From an uncultured Desulfobacca sp. (GTDB lineage: Bacteria > Desulfobacterota > Desulfobaccia > Desulfobaccales > Desulfobaccaceae), in assembly GCA_937958145.1 (NCBI GenBank), contig CALGOE010000269.1:1-11369 (forward strand): a stretch of DNA of 11,369 bases, given 5' to 3'. A program made the position numbers and the translations under genes. This document shows, in pieces, positions 6,050 through 11,369 of this stretch; position 1 is the first letter of the stretch, and every line of letters starts with the position of its first letter. The notes under the pieces are model-generated. The model was not told the origin of the DNA and did no database searches. It worked only from the letters and a program-made list of their open reading frames with translations.

Positions 6050-6964
6050 TTAAGAGACGCTGGCCGCCAGCCGCGGTGGCGCCATGGCCACGATGGTCTT
6101 GGCGACCTCCGCCAGGTGTTGCAGGAAGGGGCTGTCCTCGGGTTGCAGGAGGCTGAGCTGGCCGGCATCGGCGCTCTCCAGGACCTTGGGATCAAAGGGC
6201 AGGGATCCCAGGTAGGGGACTTTGGTGAGCGTAGCCAGACGCTGGCCGCCGCCGGTGGAAAACAACGGGATCTCTTTGCCGCAATCCGGGCAGATCAGGC
6301 GGCCCATATTTTCCAGCAGACCGACGATCCGCATATTGGTCTTCCAGCAAAAGTCAATGGATTTGCGGACATCCGCCAAGGAGATCTCTTGGGGCGTGGT
6401 GACGATCACGGCCTCCACTTCGGGGATGGTCTGGACCACCGACAGCGGTTCATCGCCGGTACCCGGCGGGGCGTCGATGACCAGGTAATCCAGGCGGCCC
6501 CAGTCAATATCTGAGATAAACTGCCGGATGGCCGAGTGTTTCAACGGCCCCCGCCAGATCACGGCGCTCTCCCGGTCGGGCATAAAGGCCTCAATGGAGA
6601 CTACTTTGAGGTTGGCCACCCCCGGCGGCGTATAAAACAACTGGCGCTCTGCCACATTCAGCGGACCGCTGAGGCCGAGCATGCGCAGCACATTGGGGCC
6701 ATGCAGATCCACATCCATGAGCCCCACCTGGAAGCCCTGGCGGGCCAGAGTCAGGGCCAGACTGACGGCCACACTGCTCTTGCCGACGCCCCCCTTGCCG
6801 CTCATGACCAACAATTTCCGGCCGATCTGATTCAGGGCCGCCCGCACCAGGGCTTCTTCAAAGTGCTCCTCGCCGCCCTGATGGCTGTGGGCATGACCAC
6901 AGGTGGCACCGGCTCCACAGGTGGAACAGGCGTTTTTTTCTGCATCATGGTCTGATGTTGACAT
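6050..6964 (-). CDS. mrp: Mrp/Nbp35-family iron-sulfur carrier ATPase
   Basis: The 304-residue protein is a P-loop ATPase that holds and transfers Fe-S clusters in the cytoplasm. The deviant Walker A GKGGVGKSS is at 56-64 with K57, followed by DVDLHGPN (84-91) and DAPPGTGDEP (164-173). The family CxxC, C225-P-D-C228, provides cluster ligands at the dimer interface. The N-terminus carries extra cysteines, C13-x2-C16-x5-C22, and several histidines. That spacing matches the last three cysteines of the N-terminal ferredoxin-like motif of eukaryotic Nbp35 (C-x13-C-x2-C-x5-C). The MetG-like DUF59 domain found at the front of many bacterial Mrp proteins is absent. The ATG is preceded by GAGGTG at a 7-base spacing. 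It follows the ferredoxin gene on the same strand after 394 bases and probably has its own promoter. Confidence 0.95.
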   Translation of the reverse strand: MSTSDHDAEKNACSTCGAGATCGHAHSHQGGEEHFEEALVRAALNQIGRKLLVMSGKGGVGKSSVAVSLALTLARQGFQVGLMDVDLHGPNVLRMLGLSGPLNVAERQLFYTPPGVANLKVVSIEAFMPDRESAVIWRGPLKHSAIRQFISDIDWGRLDYLVIDAPPGTGDEPLSVVQTIPEVEAVIVTTPQEISLADVRKSIDFCWKTNMRIVGLLENMGRLICPDCGKEIPLFSTGGGQRLATLTKVPYLGSLPFDPKVLESADAGQLSLLQPEDSPFLQHLAEVAKTIVAMAPPRLAASVS

Positions 6965-7218
6965 CGGGTAACACCTCGTAACAGATAATTTGTTCGCTTC
7001 GGCTGGAACGCAGCGTCGGCTCGGGCCCTTCGACCCGGAAAACGGCTGGCCGCATCAGCCTCCTCGGGAACTGAGCCAAGGTTAGCCTGTTGGGGCCGCA
7101 CCCATTTGTTTATCACCGGTTGGACGTGGTCTGCGACGGGACGGGCAGCGTTTAGGGGCTATGATTTGTGGGCCAAGTCTGGGCTGGCAACTCTACGTTC
7201 ATGCATCGTTCTCTTATT

Positions 7219-7232
7219 TGAACCAAAGTTCA
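7219..7232. repeat. Inverted repeat TGAAC-N4-GTTCA near the mrp promoter
   Basis: Five-base arms are separated by CAAA. It sits just downstream of the candidate -10 of the minus-strand promoter, around the expected start of transcription. That position would suit an operator, but arms this short occur by chance. Confidence 0.35.
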
Positions 7233-7237
7233 CATAT

Positions 7238-7266
7238 AAGGTATGTCCGCCGCGCTTGCCTGTCAA
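7238..7266 (-). promoter_or_regulatory. Candidate promoter for mrp
   Basis: On the minus strand a perfect TTGACA (7261-7266) is followed after 17 bases by TACCTT (7238-7243). The -10 is poor, and TTATAT at 7234-7239 is a better hexamer at a worse spacing of 21. A perfect -35 in a long non-coding gap makes a promoter plausible, perhaps one needing an activator. Confidence 0.4.
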
Positions 7267-7358
7267 CCACAAAAACCGTGCCCGGGCCCATGAAGAGCCT
7301 GTTTTGCCTCGGCAGCGCGGCTGTTGCGGCCAGGAAGGCAATGCTGCCAGACCCCGGT

Positions 7359-7565
7359 TCAGACTTCTTCCCAGTGGATACAGGCAGTAGGGCAATGATC
7401 CATGGCGTTTTGAATGATGTCGGGCTCGGCGCCGCCCTGGTTGATGACGATGGCATATCCGGCCTGATCGTCCAATTGAAAGACAGTGGGGCAGAGTTCA
7501 ACGCAGACCCCGCAGCCGATGCATTCGGCATAGACGATATAGGGCACCCGCACTCTTTTTTGCAC
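7359..7565 (-). CDS. Small [4Fe-4S] ferredoxin
   Basis: The 68-residue protein has C15-x2-C18-x2-C21-x3-C25-P and, far downstream, C58-P. This is the pattern of single-cluster Desulfovibrio-type ferredoxins, where the first three cysteines and the distal CP cysteine hold one [4Fe-4S] cluster. The second CxxCxxC motif of two-cluster ferredoxins is missing. C25 is therefore a spare cysteine, with another at C62. It would be a soluble low-potential electron carrier; its partner enzymes cannot be told from sequence. The start is GTG at 7563-7565, supported by AGGAG eight bases away; no ATG is available nearby. It is divergent from the large sensor kinase. Confidence 0.93.
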   Translation of the reverse strand: MQKRVRVPYIVYAECIGCGVCVELCPTVFQLDDQAGYAIVINQGGAEPDIIQNAMDHCPTACIHWEEV

Positions 7566-7573
7566 GCCCTCTT

Positions 7574-7578
7574 CTCCT
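7574..7578 (-). promoter_or_regulatory. Ribosome binding site supporting a GTG start for ferredoxin
   Basis: AGGAG on the minus strand lies eight bases before the GTG at 7563-7565. A second in-frame GTG four codons later would be too far from it. Confidence 0.65.
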
Positions 7579-7652
7579 CTGTCCGTGCCCTCTTCTTTCC
7601 TCAGACCAAAGTCCGGATTTCATCTGCTAATGCGTTCCGGCCATTCTGATAC

Positions 7653-7681
7653 ACCCTAACCAAAACCCATCGGTTTGTCAA
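7653..7681 (-). promoter_or_regulatory. Candidate promoter for ferredoxin
   Basis: On the minus strand a perfect TTGACA (7676-7681), a 17-base spacer and TAGGGT (7653-7658) precede the GTG start by about 90 bases. The arrangement, with a perfect -35, optimal spacing and a poor -10, is the same as at the mrp promoter candidate. Confidence 0.45.
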
Positions 7682-7716
7682 TCGGCCCCCCCCTCGGGCC
7701 GTGCCGAAAATAACCT

Positions 7717-7744
7717 ATGTCAAAAAAATAAGACGTGCTAAAAT
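7717..7744 (+). promoter_or_regulatory. Candidate extended -10 promoter for the second kinase-regulator operon
   Basis: TGC-TAAAAT (7736-7744) is an extended -10 element with 5/6 matches in the hexamer. ATGTCA (7717-7722) is a 4/6 -35 at 16-base spacing. Transcription would start near 7751, giving a leader of about 80 bases that includes a strong hairpin. It is divergent from the ferredoxin promoter, about 40 bases away. Confidence 0.55.
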
Positions 7745-7769
7745 GAATTTATGTACGATGAGGTAGGAT

Positions 7770-7789
7770 GGCCTGACCCTGTTCAGGCC
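7770..7789 (+). promoter_or_regulatory. Hairpin in the 5' leader of the second kinase
   Basis: GGCCTGA (7770-7776) and TCAGGCC (7783-7789) form a perfect 7-bp stem with a 6-base loop. It lies between the candidate promoter and the start codon. No U-tract follows, so it is not an intrinsic terminator. It could stabilise the message or bind a protein as DNA or RNA. Confidence 0.5.
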
Positions 7790-7829
7790 TGCAGCAGCCC
7801 ATAAGCCTCAGGGTATCCCGGAGCATGGT

Positions 7830-10124
7830 ATGAGTCCCGACAAACAATTTTATCAACTGGCCTTGGTGGGCGCCGGTCGGCACGGTATGGCCATTATGGA
7901 GGCCTTGGTGCCGGCGAGCCGGGAAGACCAGGCTCTTCGTCTGGTCGGGGTAGCCGATATCGACCCCCAGGCTCCAGGCATACGTTACGCCCGTCGCTAT
8001 CATATCCCGGTCTTTCAGGATCTGGCCGATCTGGTAAAGTTGCCGGGCCTCGATATCGTGGTTGATGCCACCGGTTCTCCCGAAGTTTTGGCCAACTTGC
8101 AGTCCTTATGCCCCCCTCGCGTCTCTGTCTTGAATTGTGACCGGTCGGTGCCGTGGGAGGACTTTTGGAACTCTGTCTCCAGGAGCCTGCGGTTTACCGA
8201 TGACCTCGGCCTCATGAAAATCGGCATCATCGGCGGCGGCAAAGCCTGTCAGGATGTTTTGGCCCAAGCGGCCCGAGGCAACAGCAGCCGCCGACGGATG
8301 CAGATCATCGGCGTCGCCGATCCTGACCCCGAAGCCCCGGGGGTAGTCAGTGCCCGCACCATGGGGATTCCGACCTTTACAGATTGTTTGCCTATTCTCG
8401 AGGCTGCCCCTGATCTCATCCTGGAACTGACCGGCAATAGCGAAGTGCGAGAGCTCCTCCGCCAGAAAAAACCAGAACAAACCCAGGTCATTGATCATGT
8501 CCAATCCCGACTCCTGTGGGAGTTATTTAAAAAAGAAGAAGATCGGCTGCGCTTCCGGGTGGAAAGCGAAATCAAATTAGCTGATCAGCGCAACCGCTTC
8601 CAGCGCATTTTTGACCACCTGCCCGATCCGGTGCTGGTTCTCAACGAAGATTATATCGTTGAAGAGGTGAATCAGACTTTCCTCAATCGTTTTCATAAAA
8701 ACCTTGATGAGGTGATCGGTCGGCCGTGTTATCAGATCTTTCACCAATTCGAGGCGCCCTGCGATCAGTATGGTTTAGTCTGTCCTTTGCCGCACGTTGT
8801 TCAACAGTGTGAGACCCAAAGTGTCCTGCAACGTTATCCCCGTCAGGATGGCTGCCAGATTTTCCACGAGATCACCATGTCGGCCCTGTGCCCTCCCGAG
8901 GGTCGACGGCGCAAACGGGTCATAGAAGTCATTAAAGATGTGACGGCGAAACGGCAACTGGAAGAGGCCTTGCAACAATCCGAAGAGTTTACGCGCCGCT
9001 TGCTCAAAAAGACAATCGCCGGCAAGAAATTCCTGGAAACCATTCTCGATGGCATCACTGACCAGATGATGGTCATTGATCTGGATTACCGGATCGTGGA
9101 AGTCAATCGGGCTTTATTGGATATGGTGGGACTCAAAAAGGAAGACGTGGTCGGCAAACATTGTTACGAGGTGTCCCATCACCTGCAGGAACCGTGCTCC
9201 AGTCCCGATCACCCCTGCCCCCTGAAAGATGCGGTGGCCAACGGCAAGCCAGCTTCAACGACGCATGTCCATTTTGCCAAAGATGGCCGGGAGCACTATA
9301 TCCATGTTGTCTGTCACCCCATCTTTGATGAAAACGGCAGGGTGTATCGGGTCATCGATCTCTCCCGGGACATCACCAAGGAAGTCATTAACCGGACGCG
9401 TATGCTGCACGATGATAAGATGACCTCCCTGGGCCGACTATCCGCCAGCGTCGTCCATGAGATCAACAATCCTTTAACCGGTATCTTGAATTTTATTAAA
9501 CTTATGCAGAGGATGTTGAACAAAGGGCAGCCCAGTGACACAGACCTGGCAAACATGAAAACCTATCTGGAAATGGTCTACAACGAAACCTCCCGGGTGA
9601 GCAAGACCGTTTCCAACCTCCTGGCCTTCTCCCGCAAGACCAAACCGGAATTCACCGTGGTCGACTTAAATCAATTGCTCGAAGAGACGTTGGCCCTGAC
9701 CGAATACCAGATGCGATTACAGGGAATTACCATCAAACGCCAATACGCCAAGAATCTTCTGGCAGTGAGTGCTGATCCGGGCCAGATGAAACAGGCGTTC
9801 CTCAATCTCTTCCTCAATGCCCAAGACGCCATGCCGCAGGGCGGCACCCTCACCATCCAGACCAAGAATTATCACAATAAAGAGGTTATACTCCACATCA
9901 CCGACACCGGCGTCGGCATACCCAAAGAGAGTTTTTCCCAGATCTTCGAACCGTTCTATACCACCAAGAAAAAGGGAGGCGTCGGGTTGGGGTTGTCGGT
10001 GGTTTATGGTATTATCCGGGATCATAAAGGTTTGATCAAAGTCGATAGCGTTGTGGGGGAAGGGACCACCTTTACCATCCGCCTGCCTGTGTTGAAATCG
10101 GGGGGAGACAGTGCTGCCGCATAA
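7830..10124 (+). CDS. Histidine kinase with tandem Rossmann-like domains and two Cys/His-containing PAS domains
   Basis: This 764-residue soluble kinase has an unusual front end. Unit 1 (about 7-122) begins with a Gfo/Idh/MocA-like dinucleotide-binding strand-loop GAGRHG (14-19), then GVADIDP (40-46) and DATGSPEV (79-86). Unit 2 (about 129-242) repeats this order with GGGKAC (135-140), GVADPDP (161-167) and ELTGNSEV (199-206), so the pair is an internal duplication. PAS1 (about 253-375) and PAS2 (about 397-518) follow, each with C-x4-H-x5-C-x6-C-P (C300, H305, C311, C318; C445, H450, C456, C463). The kinase core has H543 in VVHEINNPLTG, N663, DTGVGI (692-697), FEPFYTTK (706-713) and GVGLGLS (717-723), all intact. 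Start ATG follows CGGAG by six bases. The stop overlaps the regulator gene by 14 bases. Sensing of a nucleotide plus a metal or redox cue is inferred. Confidence 0.93.
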   Translation: MSPDKQFYQLALVGAGRHGMAIMEALVPASREDQALRLVGVADIDPQAPGIRYARRYHIPVFQDLADLVKLPGLDIVVDATGSPEVLANLQSLCPPRVSVLNCDRSVPWEDFWNSVSRSLRFTDDLGLMKIGIIGGGKACQDVLAQAARGNSSRRRMQIIGVADPDPEAPGVVSARTMGIPTFTDCLPILEAAPDLILELTGNSEVRELLRQKKPEQTQVIDHVQSRLLWELFKKEEDRLRFRVESEIKLADQRNRFQRIFDHLPDPVLVLNEDYIVEEVNQTFLNRFHKNLDEVIGRPCYQIFHQFEAPCDQYGLVCPLPHVVQQCETQSVLQRYPRQDGCQIFHEITMSALCPPEGRRRKRVIEVIKDVTAKRQLEEALQQSEEFTRRLLKKTIAGKKFLETILDGITDQMMVIDLDYRIVEVNRALLDMVGLKKEDVVGKHCYEVSHHLQEPCSSPDHPCPLKDAVANGKPASTTHVHFAKDGREHYIHVVCHPIFDENGRVYRVIDLSRDITKEVINRTRMLHDDKMTSLGRLSASVVHEINNPLTGILNFIKLMQRMLNKGQPSDTDLANMKTYLEMVYNETSRVSKTVSNLLAFSRKTKPEFTVVDLNQLLEETLALTEYQMRLQGITIKRQYAKNLLAVSADPGQMKQAFLNLFLNAQDAMPQGGTLTIQTKNYHNKEVILHITDTGVGIPKESFSQIFEPFYTTKKKGGVGLGLSVVYGIIRDHKGLIKVDSVVGEGTTFTIRLPVLKSGGDSAAA

Positions 10125-11369
10125 AAAGATCAAGATTCTGGTGGTGGGTGACGAACCAAGTATCCGGGAATCCCTGAGCGGTTGGCTCCGGCAGGACGGG
10201 TTTGAGGTGGACACTGCTGCCGACGGCCAGGCGGCCCTGACCATGACCCAGGAAAACCGCTACGATATCATGCTCATTGATGTCAAGATGCCCGAAATGG
10301 ACGGCCTCACCCTCCTGAAAAAACTCAAGGAGAATGATCCCGAGATCGCCGTGGTGATGATGACGGCCCATGGGGCCATCCAAGACGCCGTGGATGCCAT
10401 GCGCCTGGGGGCCTATGATTACCTGCTCAAACCCTTCGACCTGGAAGAGTTAAGCCTGACCATCGACAAACTGGTGCGGCTGCAGACTTTGGCCATGGAA
10501 AACCTCATCCTCAAGGAACGCATGGCCACCATGACCCGGTTTGAAAACCTGGTGGGCCAATCGCCCCCCATGCTGCAGTTGTTTGAGGCCATCGTGGACG
10601 TAGCCCAGACAGATGCCACGGTCCTGATCACCGGCGAGACCGGCACCGGCAAGGAGTTGGTAGCCCGCGCCATCCATGCCCAAAGCCCCCGCTGTTACGG
10701 GCCGTTTATCGCCATTAATTGCGGGGCCTTCACTGAGCACCTGTTGGAGAGCGAATTATTCGGACACGAAAAAGGCGCCTTTACCGACGCCAAGTTCGCC
10801 AAAAAAGGCCGTCTGGAAATGGCCGATGCCGGGACCCTGTTCCTGGATGAAATCGGCGACATCTCCATGAAAATGCAGATCGACCTCCTGCGGGTGCTGG
10901 AAACCCATGAATTTACCCGGGTGGGGGGAACGGTCACCCTGCACAGCGATTTCCGGGTCATCGCCGCCACCAATCGGGACCTGAAGGAAGCCATTGCCCA
11001 GAGGACCTTCCGCCAGGATCTCTACTACCGCCTGAACGTGGTGCACCTGCATGTACCGCCCCTGCGGGAGCGGCCCGAAGATATCCCTCTGTTGGCGCAC
11101 CACTTCCTGCGGCGCTTTGCCACCGAAACGAACAAGAAGATCGATTCCATCCATCCCGAGGCCTTGGAGGCCATGAAGCGCTATTCCTGGCCGGGAAATG
11201 TCCGGGAATTGGAAAACGCCATTGAACGGGCCGTGGTGGTCCAAAAAGGCCGGCAGATCAAACTCAATGATCTCCCTTTTATTTCTCAGATGGGCAAAGA
11301 ACCGGAAGTGGACAAGCTGACCTTGGAAGAAATGGAGCGGCAACACATCGCCCGCATCCTGGCCGCCCA
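10111..11369 (+). CDS. NtrC-family sigma-54-dependent response regulator, cut by the right edge
   Basis: The first 419 residues are present. The receiver domain (about 7-120) has phospho-acceptor D57, T85 and K107. Its acidic pocket reads V-V-G13-D14-E15 where the usual pattern is V-D-D-E, so one Mg2+-pocket aspartate is replaced by glycine. The AAA+ domain (about 145-375) has Walker A GETGTGKE (175-182), Walker B LFLDE (243-247) and FRQDLYYRLNV (300-310). The sigma-54 contact loop is GAFTDA (222-227), not GAFTGA. The frame is open to the edge, ending in LTLEEMERQHIARIL, the usual lead-in to the Fis-type helix-turn-helix, so about 40 residues are missing. The start is GTG at 10111, preceded by GGGGGAG and lying within the kinase gene; an ATG is not available before the first beta strand. 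It is the evident partner of the upstream kinase. Confidence 0.93.
   Translation, partial: MLPHKKIKILVVGDEPSIRESLSGWLRQDGFEVDTAADGQAALTMTQENRYDIMLIDVKMPEMDGLTLLKKLKENDPEIAVVMMTAHGAIQDAVDAMRLGAYDYLLKPFDLEELSLTIDKLVRLQTLAMENLILKERMATMTRFENLVGQSPPMLQLFEAIVDVAQTDATVLITGETGTGKELVARAIHAQSPRCYGPFIAINCGAFTEHLLESELFGHEKGAFTDAKFAKKGRLEMADAGTLFLDEIGDISMKMQIDLLRVLETHEFTRVGGTVTLHSDFRVIAATNRDLKEAIAQRTFRQDLYYRLNVVHLHVPPLRERPEDIPLLAHHFLRRFATETNKKIDSIHPEALEAMKRYSWPGNVRELENAIERAVVVQKGRQIKLNDLPFISQMGKEPEVDKLTLEEMERQHIARILAA

Larger units (their letters stand above)
6965..7358. other. 394-base intergenic region between mrp and ferredoxin
   Basis: I find no convincing gene here on either strand. Its open frames lack ribosome binding sites or overlap the flanking genes in other frames. 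It contains the mrp ribosome binding site (6972-6977), a candidate minus-strand promoter (7238-7266) and a small inverted repeat (7219-7232). Transcription from that promoter would give a leader of roughly 265 bases. Small stems such as GGCTG/CAGCC can be drawn in it, but it does not match a riboswitch class I can recognise by eye. Confidence 0.6.

Noticed and set aside
7161..7649. 162-codon plus-strand frame across the ferredoxin gene
   Set aside because: It is antisense to a ferredoxin with all cluster cysteines and a good ribosome binding site; its own product shows no domain.
10756..11346. 196-codon minus-strand frame antisense to the second response regulator
   Set aside because: It is a shadow of the conserved AAA+ domain on the other strand.

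Overview
The window looks like chromosomal DNA of an anaerobic, GC-rich bacterium. Desulfobacterota/Deltaproteobacteria, perhaps a Desulfobacca-like sulfate reducer, is my best guess. This rests on gene content: a CooC-type maturation ATPase, a Desulfovibrio-style single-cluster ferredoxin, an Mrp/Nbp35 Fe-S carrier, and two soluble histidine kinases each paired with an NtrC-family sigma-54 activator. No transposase, integrase, CRISPR array or phage gene is visible, so this is not an obvious mobile island.

Layout. On the minus strand at the left are the first codons of an unidentified gene (1-21), a tRNA-Arg(UCU) (118-194) and a macro-domain protein (407-940). A divergent intergenic region carries a TTGACCC triple repeat and a good sigma-70-like promoter. 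It leads into cooC (1092-1841) and a DUF218/YdcF-like gene (1920-2459), both on the plus strand. Next comes a promoter whose -10 box lies inside a perfect 14-bp palindrome. It precedes a GAF-containing histidine kinase (2633-3868), which is translationally coupled (TAATG) to an NtrC-type regulator (3868-5271). A block of three minus-strand genes follows: a GNAT acetyltransferase (5314-5769), an Mrp-type P-loop ATPase with a likely terminator (6050-6964), and a small ferredoxin (7359-7565). The ferredoxin is divergent from a second two-component operon on the plus strand: a 764-residue multidomain kinase (7830-10124) and an overlapping NtrC-type regulator that runs off the right edge (10111-11369).

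How the genes fit together. CooC, the ferredoxin and Mrp share a theme of metal-cluster and redox metabolism. Both two-component pairs are cytoplasmic (no membrane segments), so they should read internal signals and drive sigma-54 promoters that are not visible here. The most unusual gene is the second kinase. Its N-terminus is a tandem duplication of a Rossmann dinucleotide-binding-like unit, followed by two PAS domains that each carry an identically spaced Cys-His-Cys-Cys motif, then the kinase core. I propose, as inference, a sensor that combines a pyridine-nucleotide or other nucleotide signal with a metal, cofactor or thiol-redox signal. Its partner regulator lacks one of the two conserved acidic-pocket residues and has GAFTDA in place of GAFTGA.
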